From contig JAROBA010000032.1 of NCBI GenBank assembly GCA_029432815.1, positions 1 through 64,000 of the forward strand: a DNA stretch of 64,000 nucleotides. Direction: 5' to 3'. A model generated the notes under the pieces. The model searched no databases and was not told where the DNA came from. It worked only from the letters and a program-made list of their open reading frames with translations. Origin of the DNA: Pontiellaceae bacterium B1224 (GTDB lineage Bacteria > Verrucomicrobiota > Kiritimatiellia > Kiritimatiellales > Pontiellaceae). Position 1 is the stretch's first letter. Each line of letters begins with the position of its first letter. Of the stretch, positions 57,501 through 64,000 are shown in pieces. The position numbers were made by a program, and so were the translations under genes.

Positions 57501-60500
57501 TTGAAGAGGCGGCGCGGCTCTGTTTCTGGCGTTTCTTTAATCTGGATCCGGAGATTGAGTTTCCTGAATGGGTGTGGAATTCCTCTCGCATGATCGACTA
57601 TCTCTACAGAAACGGGCAGGAGGAACTGGAGCCGTTTCGCGATCTCCTGTTTGCGCAGTCACCTTTGCTTCCGGTTCAATCCGAAGGAGGCATCGATTTA
57701 ATGTTCCTTAAGGCGGAAGCGTTTGAACGTGAACAAAAGGATGTTGAAGCGCTGGCAGTTTATGAACAGCTCTTTGAGCAGGGACTGGAAGAGCATTGGC
57801 AGAAGTCGCTATACACGCGATGGGCATCACTGCTGAATTCAAATGGGCAGCGGGAAAAAGCTCTGGAAGTGTATGCCGCAGCACGTAAAAGGCTGAAGGA
57901 CGACCCGGAGTTCCTGCCGCTTAGCGTAATGGGTGTTTATGCGTTGTTAGACGCCGGCCGGATGGATGAAGCCACCCAGTTGATTCAGGAACTGTATGCT
58001 ACGTGCCAGATTTTGGATATTGACGATGATTTCACTGCTGTGCTGGAGGGATGGGTTGAATTGATTGAATCGGAGACCCTGGCAGATTTCTTTGAGTTTC
58101 GAAATGAATGGTGGCCGCAATGGAGCGCGGCCGCAAAGGCGATCGGCCTGCCGGATGGGGATGCTCCCTGTTTCGGTATCACGGATATGGAAGCGGGCGG
58201 AGAGGAATTGGCTGCCGCCATCGCAGAGAGCGACTTCGATGAAATCGCTCTTATCCTGGGGCAGTTTATGAATGCAGCTCAATGGCATCCGCTGATGTGT
58301 CGTGAGGCTCAATCGATCATGAAAATTCTGGTTAACTACTATGAGGATGCCTGCGTTCCAATTTATGAATGTGTGATTGCGATGAATGGTGAGCAATTTC
58401 AGGGAAGCGATGATGCCATCTATGCCGGAAGAAGTGATGTGCTCGATTCCTATCTGAATATGGAGCGCTATGAACAGTTGGAGGAGGATGCAGACCGCTA
58501 TTGGGCAGATACCGAAAATGAAGCGTATCGGAGCATGTACAGCCGCTATGGTGCTTTGGCCGTTTTGAACCTCGGAACAGTCGATACTGTCTGGAGTGAA
58601 CGAATGGAGCAGAATCTGACGCGGCCTGAAGAGCAAAAGGACCCGTATGCTGTAAATATTATGAGCCAGCTTTATCAGCAGGATGGAAAGCTGATCGAAG
58701 CGCGCGAGCTGCTGGAAACCTACTTTGCGGTAACCGATTCGGATAACGAACAAATGAATAAGCGGCTGAAAGGCAGACTCAACGATATACAGGAGCTGAT
58801 GGGAGGAAATGCGAAGCTGACCGAGGGTGTGATGCAGTGGCTGGATCAGTTTAAGCCATCCTGGACTCAGATTTTCCCCGATCCGGCACTGGATAAGGAA
58901 CCCGTTGCCGAAGTCAGTCGGAAAGTCGAAAAACTGCTCGACCAGAGCAACAGTGAAACAACGCTGTCAGAAAGCAACTATCTCCTGTGCGCCGCCCTGG
59001 ATGAGCGATTGAGTTCAGCAATGCGTGAATACGCTTTTTATAGTTTTCTTTCAAAAGCCATCCTGCCGGTATGGGATCGTGAACGCATGATGAATATGTT
59101 TGATGCCGTTATACAAAATGACAGTTTTTCAAACAGACTCCGGAATCAGTGCGTAAGCTTTTCGGAAAATATGGCCTACATGCTCTCATCACCCGGTTAC
59201 ATGAAAGAGAAATATATTCCTTACACGAAGCTGCTGAGCTTGGAGGCCGAATCTGATGAGGTTACCGCTCTGATGACAAGCTTCTGTAATAGAGATGCTT
59301 TTTCAGAGAAACAGATCTCAGACTGGATGAATTCTGTAAAGGAAACCATGCAGCCGTTCAGCGGTCATACTGCGTATCTTTTAAATCTGGCCTATGGCGA
59401 TCTGCAAAGACTGGGCGCAGCGGACGCAATGAAGGAACAGATTCAGAGTGCAAAAGAGTTCACATTTAAGACCGATGCGGGGAGCTCCAGTTTTTCAGTG
59501 CAACTGGCCTGGCAACAGGAGCTCGGAAGGCTGGAGGACATGAATTTAATTCATGGGGTTTTGGAACAGTTCTTTATGGATCTGCTTAAGCCGGACGAAG
59601 CGCGCCCGGACCATGCTGAGTTCCTTTTGTTACCAAGAAAAAGCCTTTCCGAGCAACGGGCAATCATCCGGGGCCTCTTAAAGTATGGTATATATGATCA
59701 TACTTCCTTCGGATTCTGGATCGACTTAAATGATCTCGAATACATGAACGGTTTGATATGCATCGATGAGGACAACCTTGGGCCACTGCTGGATCAACTG
59801 CTGGCGGTGTGCAAAACGGATAATCAATATAATCTGGCAATTGATCTGATTGCCCGATTATTCGATTCCGACAATGCCGCCTGTCTGGAAATTCTTTCAG
59901 CGAAAACCAAGGAACTGACCCTGCGCACTGTGGGAGAGCAAACCAAACAAACGCTTCTTTCCATGCAATATCGAGTTCGAATTCGGACTGGTGATCAGGC
60001 CGGTGCACTCCAGGATCTGAAAGATGAACGGAATCTTCCCAAGCAGGATCGGCATCGTTCTATGATGGTTGCGCTAATTTCAGCACGCGATACGGATGCC
60101 TTGAATGTCTATTTGAATACGGCGGATACGGATCTGCTGCTGGATGATTCCATGATTTCTATGACACTGGATGCCTACAGGCTTTGCGGGCGTGATGCAG
60201 AATATGCGCTGGTGAAAGAAAAGGGCGAAGAAGTGTTGTTCGAAAATATGGCGGAAGCCGTATTGCAGGGTGAACGTTATCCAATTTATTACGCCTCTGA
60301 GATGGCAGAGCAGTTGAATCAGGAAGACGCGCTGACCGATGAATGGCTTGCATTGGTCGAGCAGGTTGCGAGGGTGGATGATATTTATTATCTGCAAATG
60401 CGTATCAGTTATTTCAGACAGGATTGGGCCGCGATGGAAGAAGCCGCGAGTAAACTGAGTTCCTTAAGGCCCACCCATTACGATACCTACTTTTACCTGG

Positions 60501-60637
60501 GAAAAGCGAAGATCCAGCAAGGGGAGTATCAAGAAGGCCTAAAGGCGCTCGAGCCGTTTCTTACCTATTGTAAAGATAACCCGCTGTACGCAGAAGCAAT
60601 ACAGCTGCAGAATGAGGCCCGTTCTCAACAGGGGTAA
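54593..60637 (+). CDS. 2014-residue secreted protein: DUF3857, transglutaminase-like, TPR-like array
   Basis: A very long gene. After a signal peptide (residues 1-25, CFLFLTVWSVFG) comes a DUF3857-type domain (about 60-210) and a transglutaminase-like core with GFGDCKDKANFLRVLLQ (Cys 351), YFDHAILMI (His 394) and FCDPT (Asp 410), the complete catalytic triad. A beta-rich middle follows. From about residue 700 to the end is a helical solenoid with TPR-like 34-residue units (for example WLAYYAKDYEQAIEIVDAGY, YFYLGKAKIQQGEYQEGLKAL). The full-size protein is far longer than the usual 600-700-residue DUF3857 proteins. It has none of the TTCCA palindromes although it spans 6 kb. Probably exported; function unknown. 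Confidence 0.85.
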   Translation: MKITLMCRTRLVLCFLFLTVWSVFGDEVNRIPPEIFEKELRPELSDIRVLMDEVDYFSPEKSNHGRIIQENIIYVDESGRSYEVIHFAHKALSNGDLDDVGMDTYFFRPEKEKIYLIAAETILPDGSVCEVPNEGIMIQTPEKERSSMIFTGRKQIRLIYPQVTAGSVMRYVLLIERDSFRIPGEYTDRYTWERNWQTHVKRVVLNLPASYQQKLQVVTYGDGVPEPEMKELENDRTRYEWVREKLPIRSNEKLDGPMMQTGPTLLLSTMQNWDELAAWYTERINESSDVTDEVKAVAQEWAEGAETEDEIIRNLAFRVSKDIRYVSLEFGIGGLQPQPASYVLENGFGDCKDKANFLRVLLQEHGIESYFVLINTDHAGLVEKRCVDYGYFDHAILMIKKSNGEVIFCDPTIKYGSVGLLYPTISDREALVVDHTSSSAKWVKTPKSNAGRVQYEMDLKLANNGELSGWFTAEAEGYYAASLSRRFQDTEREALKQDIEKFIGYFYDSSSVIDYEVVLSDPQEATFKLKAYFIRPDIGQGDRSVSWPDIKWLLPGLGDNQDVKRDAFLWDKEYAVRLKIVLPKGSAASSLPADWSVKAGGFSANASWKSDENILSATWDSTITETIFNPSDFRKLYAAVDATKHWMEKLVLLGSSGEPVVKANEGAGEALLNTEFVLMSTGEGQLTLVDHLYPANTKAEQRKLALEKTKSWFPKDLQTQFECDIRLGWLAYYAKDYEQAIEIVDAGYSEYAGDAEATVCGWALYLKALALEASGRVDESKELYIELESDPDQNEFRKGYAAYQYARLMREENPETAVTYYFKALDYETSDVEWMLQQAYRFLLAHAAPQAVVTFFDELHERKPEKAEGLAQSLIAEGVKNSKQLEGLRQAREIQQILVGLSFAECFNSPEYEQLTLLSDDYRNYEICRKVLQEHLDGCGYSFWIAEPDRARTFDEYEKAISAKISQDAIEEAARLCFWRFFNLDPEIEFPEWVWNSSRMIDYLYRNGQEELEPFRDLLFAQSPLLPVQSEGGIDLMFLKAEAFEREQKDVEALAVYEQLFEQGLEEHWQKSLYTRWASLLNSNGQREKALEVYAAARKRLKDDPEFLPLSVMGVYALLDAGRMDEATQLIQELYATCQILDIDDDFTAVLEGWVELIESETLADFFEFRNEWWPQWSAAAKAIGLPDGDAPCFGITDMEAGGEELAAAIAESDFDEIALILGQFMNAAQWHPLMCREAQSIMKILVNYYEDACVPIYECVIAMNGEQFQGSDDAIYAGRSDVLDSYLNMERYEQLEEDADRYWADTENEAYRSMYSRYGALAVLNLGTVDTVWSERMEQNLTRPEEQKDPYAVNIMSQLYQQDGKLIEARELLETYFAVTDSDNEQMNKRLKGRLNDIQELMGGNAKLTEGVMQWLDQFKPSWTQIFPDPALDKEPVAEVSRKVEKLLDQSNSETTLSESNYLLCAALDERLSSAMREYAFYSFLSKAILPVWDRERMMNMFDAVIQNDSFSNRLRNQCVSFSENMAYMLSSPGYMKEKYIPYTKLLSLEAESDEVTALMTSFCNRDAFSEKQISDWMNSVKETMQPFSGHTAYLLNLAYGDLQRLGAADAMKEQIQSAKEFTFKTDAGSSSFSVQLAWQQELGRLEDMNLIHGVLEQFFMDLLKPDEARPDHAEFLLLPRKSLSEQRAIIRGLLKYGIYDHTSFGFWIDLNDLEYMNGLICIDEDNLGPLLDQLLAVCKTDNQYNLAIDLIARLFDSDNAACLEILSAKTKELTLRTVGEQTKQTLLSMQYRVRIRTGDQAGALQDLKDERNLPKQDRHRSMMVALISARDTDALNVYLNTADTDLLLDDSMISMTLDAYRLCGRDAEYALVKEKGEEVLFENMAEAVLQGERYPIYYASEMAEQLNQEDALTDEWLALVEQVARVDDIYYLQMRISYFRQDWAAMEEAASKLSSLRPTHYDTYFYLGKAKIQQGEYQEGLKALEPFLTYCKDNPLYAEAIQLQNEARSQQG

Positions 60638-60658
60638 AGCCGCGTTTGCTTCAACATG

Positions 60659-60696
60659 AAAAAAGCCCGCCCGAAACTTCGGGACGGGCTTTTTCA
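60659..60696. terminator. bidirectional terminator between the giant gene and htpG
   Basis: AAAAAGCCCG and CGGGCTTTTT enclose an inner CCGAA/TTCGG-like stem, with A-runs and T-runs on both sides so that it can stop transcripts from either direction. Palindrome copy 60699-60713 lies right against it. Confidence 0.85.
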
Positions 60697-60717
60697 TCTT
60701 CCAATCATTGGAAAAAT

Positions 60718-62577
60718 TTAGTCGGCCAGGAACGCGTTCATGCGGGCGGCGAAGCCGGCCGGATCGCTGAGCTTGGCTCCGGAGGCGATGACGGCCTGAT
60801 CGTGCAGCAGCTTGGTCAGACTTCCAACCTTTGGATCATTGGCGTCGGCTTCGTAGAGCGCCTGTACCTTTTTTACCACGGGGTTTTCGGGGTTGAGTTC
60901 GAGCACACTTTCGCGCGGCGGAACTTCCTGGCCCATGCGGCGCATCATTTCTTCAATGTGCGGGCTCATGGACATTTCGTCGCCAACGAGTACGGCCGCG
61001 GAATCTTTGAGACGTGAAGTCAGCTTAACCTCTTTCACGCCATCGAGCAGATCCTTGGCATAGCCAATGTAGCCTTCGAAGGTTTTAGTTTCTTCTTCCA
61101 GCGCTTCCTTGTCGCCGATGCCGCCCTTGTTGACGGCTTTGAGTTTCTTGCCTTTGTATTCCATCAGCTGCGGAATCACAAAGTCGTCGATCGGGTCGAT
61201 CATCAGCAGCACTTCTTTTCCGTCGGCCTTGAAGGCTTCGAGGTAAGGCGAGTTTTCGATGGAGCTGCGGTTTTCGCCGGCGAGGTAGAGAATCTCTTCC
61301 TGATCGTCGGCCATGTTTTCCACATAGTCCGCAAAGCAGGTTTTTTCACCCGCCGCTTTGTTGGTGGATTCGAACAGCAGGAGATCGGCAATCTTTTCTT
61401 TGTTTTCCCAATCGCTCTGCAGGCCTTCTTTCAGGATGGCACTGAAGTTTTCGTGGAAGATTTCAAATTCCTTGTAATCCTTCTTCTTCATCTGCGCCAG
61501 CGTTTTGAGGACGCGGGACGTCAGGTTTTTGCGGATCGTATCAAGCATCGGGTTTTCCTGCAGAATTTCGCGGGAAACGTTCAGCGGAAGATCGGAGGAA
61601 TCGACGACGCCCTTCACAAAACGCAGGTAGCTTGGCAGCAGGTTGTCGAATTCATTGCTGATGAAGACGCGCTGCACATAGAGGTTCAGGTGCGCTTTCG
61701 GGTCGTTGTTCATCATCATATCGAACGGTTTGTGTTCGGGGATGAAGAGCAGTGCTTTGAATTCAATCGCCCCTTCGGCGTTGTAGTGAATGGTTTCTGC
61801 CGGACTGTTGGTGTCGTGCGAAATATGTTTATAGAACTCGCCGTATTCTTCGTCGGTGATTTCGCTCTTATTGCGGAGCCAGATCGCTTTCTGGGTATTG
61901 ATCTGCTCTTCCTTTTCCTCTTCAATATCGGTTTCTTCGTCCTTCTCTTTCGTGAGCAGAACAACCGGATGTTCGAGGAAGTCGGAAAACTTTTTAACGG
62001 TGGAACGGATGGTCCATTCGTTCAGGTATTCCGCCGCATCGTCTTTCAGGTGCAGGGTGATCTCGGTGCCGCGCTCGGTTTTGTCGGCATCGCCAAGTGT
62101 GAATTCGCCGGTCCCTTTGGATTCCCATTTAACGGCATCTTCGCCGTGCGCTTTAGTGACCACGGTTACATCGTCGGCCACCATGAAGGAGGCATAGAAT
62201 CCGACACCGAACTGACCGATCAGATCCGGGTTGTTTTCCAGGTCCGCTTCCTTGGCTTTAGCCAGAAATGCTTTGGTGCCGGAATGGGCAATAGTACCGA
62301 GGTTTTCAATCACCTGTTCGCGGGACATGCCGATGCCGTTATCGGAAATGGTCAGCGTCTTGGCTTCTTCATCGGCTTTCAGTGTGATTTTCCAGTCGGA
62401 ATGCCCTTCGAGAATTTCCTCGTTGTTCAGGCCTTCGAAGCGGACTTTATCAATTGCATCGCAGGCATTGGAAATGAGCTCGCGCAGGAATACTTCGCGG
62501 TGCGAGTAAAGTGAGTGGGTGATGAGGTGAAGCAGTTGCTCCAGCTCGGTCTTAAATTGCATGGTTTCTTCAGCCAT
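60718..62577 (-). CDS. htpG: molecular chaperone HtpG (Hsp90)
   Basis: Starts at the ATG at 62577 (MAEETMQFKTELEQLLHLI) with TAGGAGA before it; the longer frame to 62652 is unlikely. The 619-residue Hsp90 has the GHKL ATPase N-domain: ELISNACDAIDKVRFEGL, DNGIGMSREQVIENLGTIA, GQFGVGFYASFMVAD and TEITLHL. The middle domain has PLNVSREILQENPML and the C-domain ends ARMNAFLAD. It folds and remodels client proteins under stress. The upstream region contains a promoter with a CTTGAAC -35. There is no palindrome with all ten arm bases in it. Confidence 0.98.
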   Translation of the reverse strand: MAEETMQFKTELEQLLHLITHSLYSHREVFLRELISNACDAIDKVRFEGLNNEEILEGHSDWKITLKADEEAKTLTISDNGIGMSREQVIENLGTIAHSGTKAFLAKAKEADLENNPDLIGQFGVGFYASFMVADDVTVVTKAHGEDAVKWESKGTGEFTLGDADKTERGTEITLHLKDDAAEYLNEWTIRSTVKKFSDFLEHPVVLLTKEKDEETDIEEEKEEQINTQKAIWLRNKSEITDEEYGEFYKHISHDTNSPAETIHYNAEGAIEFKALLFIPEHKPFDMMMNNDPKAHLNLYVQRVFISNEFDNLLPSYLRFVKGVVDSSDLPLNVSREILQENPMLDTIRKNLTSRVLKTLAQMKKKDYKEFEIFHENFSAILKEGLQSDWENKEKIADLLLFESTNKAAGEKTCFADYVENMADDQEEILYLAGENRSSIENSPYLEAFKADGKEVLLMIDPIDDFVIPQLMEYKGKKLKAVNKGGIGDKEALEEETKTFEGYIGYAKDLLDGVKEVKLTSRLKDSAAVLVGDEMSMSPHIEEMMRRMGQEVPPRESVLELNPENPVVKKVQALYEADANDPKVGSLTKLLHDQAVIASGAKLSDPAGFAARMNAFLAD

Positions 62578-62619
62578 TGTTATATCTCCTATGTTACGAT
62601 TATTACAAAAACAGGCGAA

Positions 62620-62648
62620 AAAATACGAAAGGAGGCGGGGCGGTTCAA
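62620..62648 (-). promoter_or_regulatory. promoter of htpG
   Basis: On the minus strand, -35 TTGAAC (62643-62648) and -10 TATTTT (62620-62625) are 17 bp apart. The preceding C gives CTTGAA, the -35 of heat-shock sigma-32 promoters, and CCCC lies within the spacer, so heat control is possible but unproven. Confidence 0.5.
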
Positions 62649-62679
62649 GCACTAATATAGCTGTAGGGCTCCCGTCGCT

Positions 62680-63495
62680 CTATTCGCCGCTTGGGGGCAT
62701 GGCGTGGAAATGGTGCACGGGGCCGTGGCCCGCGCCGATTTCGTAGTCCGCGCCCGCCGCAATGGCCCGGCTGATGTACGCTTTGGCCTGAGAAGTCGCC
62801 TCCTGCAGATCAAAGTCGCGGGCGAGGAAGGCCGCCAGCGATGAAGAGAGGGTGCAGCCAGTGCCGTGGGTGTTCCGGGTGTCGATGCGTTTCGATTGGA
62901 GCAACAGGGTTTCTTTCTTTTCAAAATCGTACAGCACATCGGTCAGTTGATCGCCGTCGAGATGCCCGGCTTTGAGCAGGACGGAAACCTGATAGCGGTC
63001 CGCCAGCTTGGCGGCATAGCGAGGGAGGTCATCCCCGTTGGAGATCGATTCATCGAGCAGGATTTCGGCCTCCGGAATATTCGGCGTAATGACGCGGGCT
63101 TTCGGAATCAGCTGTTCCCGCAGTGCGGTGAGGGCTTCCTGCTGCAGCAGGATATCGCCGGAAGTTGCGGTGATGACCGGGTCGAGTACCACGTTTTTGA
63201 TGGCATACCGGTCCAGTGCACGGCAGACCACTTCGATGATGTTCGCCGAATGCAGCATACCGATTTTGATGGCGTCCGCGCCGATATCGCTCAGCACCGC
63301 GTCGATCTGCTCTGCAAGAATCTGCGGGGGGACGGGGTGCACATTGGTCACGCCGACGGTGTTCTGAACCGTGATGGCGGTGATGGCCGTGGCGGCATAG
63401 GCACCGCAGGCCGAGATGGATTTGATGTCGGCCTGGATGCCGGCGCCGCCGCCGGAATCGCTGCCGGCGATACTCAGTACAGTGTTGTATTTCAT
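62680..63495 (-). CDS. thiD: hydroxymethylpyrimidine/phosphomethylpyrimidine kinase
   Basis: The 271-residue ThiD phosphorylates HMP and then HMP-P in thiamine synthesis. Signatures: [20 protein letters not shown] at the start (Gly-rich), [35 protein letters not shown], and [15 protein letters not shown] with the catalytic Cys/Thr loop ([10 protein letters not shown]). Starts at the ATG at 63495, overlapping the Nudix gene stop by 4 bp (ATGA), so the two are coupled. The downstream gap to htpG (about 100 bp) holds the htpG promoter. No other thiamine genes are in the window. Confidence 0.96.
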   Translation of the reverse strand: MKYNTVLSIAGSDSGGGAGIQADIKSISACGAYAATAITAITVQNTVGVTNVHPVPPQILAEQIDAVLSDIGADAIKIGMLHSANIIEVVCRALDRYAIKNVVLDPVITATSGDILLQQEALTALREQLIPKARVITPNIPEAEILLDESISNGDDLPRYAAKLADRYQVSVLLKAGHLDGDQLTDVLYDFEKKETLLLQSKRIDTRNTHGTGCTLSSSLAAFLARDFDLQEATSQAKAYISRAIAAGADYEIGAGHGPVHHFHAMPPSGE

Positions 63496-64000
63496 CGTGT
63501 TGCTCCAGCGTGTGGATGTTGGCTAGAAAGAAAATGATCAATCAGTTTGCGGGCAATGGTTGCTTTGGAGGGAATTTTTTCCGGTAGATTGTTCGCGGTG
63601 TACCAGCCGGCATCTGCGATTTCTTTTGGATCAATCCGGATTTCGCCACCGACATAATCGGCGGTGAAGCCGACCATCAGCGAATGGGGGAACGGCCAAG
63701 GCTGGCTGGAATGGTATTTAATGTTCGTGATTTCCAGCCCCGTCTCTTCCATCACTTCGCGGGCGACACACTGCTCCAGGTTTTCACCCGGTTCCACGAA
63801 CCCGGCCACGACGCTGTAGAGCCCTTCCGGAAAATGATGCCCGCGCGCCATCAAGAGTTCATTGCCGCGGGTGACCGCCACGATCATGCTCGGCGAAATC
63901 CGCGGGTAATTCATCAGTCCACACGCCGGACAAACCATGGCCCGTTCTTGTTCGGAGGCTTCCGCTTTGGTGCCGCACCGCGAACAGAACTGATGGTTTT
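63492..64000 (-). CDS. nudC: NudC-like NADH pyrophosphatase, 5-prime end outside the window
   Basis: The frame stays open to the window edge, so the gene is partial at its N-terminus; the ATG at 63938 is internal. Upstream of it, [13 protein letters not shown] and then [14 protein letters not shown] form the four-Cys zinc ribbon of NudC (two CxxC pairs). The Nudix box follows: [21 protein letters not shown]-x5-E-x7-REV-x-EE-x-GLE. The [14 protein letters not shown] motif is the NudC-specific SQPWPFPxS. It hydrolyses NADH and deNADs RNA caps in E. coli. 4-bp overlap with thiD. Confidence 0.92.
   Translation of the reverse strand, partial: NHQFCSRCGTKAEASEQERAMVCPACGLMNYPRISPSMIVAVTRGNELLMARGHHFPEGLYSVVAGFVEPGENLEQCVAREVMEETGLEITNIKYHSSQPWPFPHSLMVGFTADYVGGEIRIDPKEIADAGWYTANNLPEKIPSKATIARKLIDHFLSSQHPHAGATR

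Larger units (their letters stand above)
1016..60713. repeat. dispersed 15-bp palindrome TTCCARNNNYTGGAA, 34 copies
   Basis: I count 34 places where TTCCA and TGGAA are separated by exactly 5 bp. Position 6 is a purine in all copies and position 10 a pyrimidine in all but the 21066 copy. First bases: 1016, 1234, 4541, 5423, 6118, 7510, 9881, 10891, 11616, 12892, 14895, 16360, 16713, 21066, 21993, 24455, 25365, 27223, 27395, 31609, 36682, 37200, 38449, 39579, 39820, 40905, 44887, 45790, 46416, 46563, 48389, 48914, 52475, 60699. Ten are intergenic and 24 lie in genes. One-mismatch relatives include 5326, 6759, 8482, 9807, 11816, 15577, 16648, 19155, 19996, 25852, 29522, 29725, 38199, 41893, 45757, 54249 and 60822. 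Ten fixed bases predict about 0.06 sites in 64 kb, so the enrichment is real. Function unknown. Confidence 0.95.

Noticed and set aside
61453-62514. 353-codon plus-strand frame within htpG
   Set aside because: Antisense to HtpG; Phe/Val-rich composition typical of a shadow frame.
1-64000. CRISPR arrays, rRNA, tRNA, prophage or insertion sequences
   Set aside because: I looked for regularly spaced direct repeats, tRNA-type loops, transposase motifs and phage genes and found none that hold up.

Overview
The window is a gene-dense bacterial chromosome segment of moderate GC content. It carries no rRNA, tRNA, CRISPR array, prophage or intact transposase that I can see. Several traits point to the Verrucomicrobiota/Kiritimatiellota branch of the PVC group: a PEP-CTERM secreted protein, a secreted protease ending in a calcium-type repeat followed by the EFIAGT signature common in that lineage, many lipoproteins, and dispersed TGKMPV-type and RRSLGEGG-type repeats. 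This placement is an inference from content, not from a marker-gene tree.

Layout. 0-7.5 kb: YibE/F membrane protein, PhoA-type alkaline phosphatase, PEP-CTERM protein, MATE exporter, secreted coiled-coil protein and MFS transporter. 7.5-9.5 kb: Xre/RES toxin-antitoxin pair, then rpsD with its own promoter and long leader. 9.5-17.3 kb: DUF1223 protein, pheT, a secreted metzincin protease, small membrane proteins, a VIT-type metal transporter and NAD kinase. 17.3-24.2 kb: cytochrome bd oxidase (cydAB), two tandem VanZ-like membrane proteins, an RND-type outer-membrane factor and a K+ channel. 24.2-31.3 kb: a secreted LIM/DA1-like peptidase, an ACT/UPF0210 pair, MsrA, a transglutaminase-like protein, PrsW and hemolysin III. 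31.3-35.4 kb: purH and a DEAD-box helicase with a long leader. 35.4-38.7 kb: a leftward operon of tiny lipoprotein, methyltransferase, radical SAM protein and two paralogous membrane proteins. 38.9-43.7 kb: two META-domain lipoproteins, a Met-rich secreted protein and an AIM24-like protein. 43.8-46.8 kb: a second leftward radical SAM operon (tetraether-synthase-like radical SAM, isoprenylcysteine-methyltransferase-like enzyme, Lgt-like protein, small membrane protein). 47-54.5 kb: DUF4143 ATPase, a PurS-PurL fusion and an SNF2 helicase. 54.6-64 kb: a 2014-residue transglutaminase/TPR protein, htpG, thiD and a nudC-like Nudix gene cut by the window edge.

The most striking signal is not a gene. 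A 15-bp interrupted palindrome, TTCCA-RNNNY-TGGAA, occurs 34 times with all ten arm bases intact, where chance predicts about 0.06 copies. It lies in intergenic gaps, in a terminator stem and inside unrelated coding sequences on both strands. In coding sequence it is read in all three frames, most often as the pentapeptide F-Q-x-L-E. It looks like a genome-wide DNA site (HIP1-like, uptake-like or chromosome-organising) whose function I cannot determine from sequence. Two separate radical SAM/methyltransferase/membrane-protein operons, one possibly acting on membrane lipids, are the other main leads.
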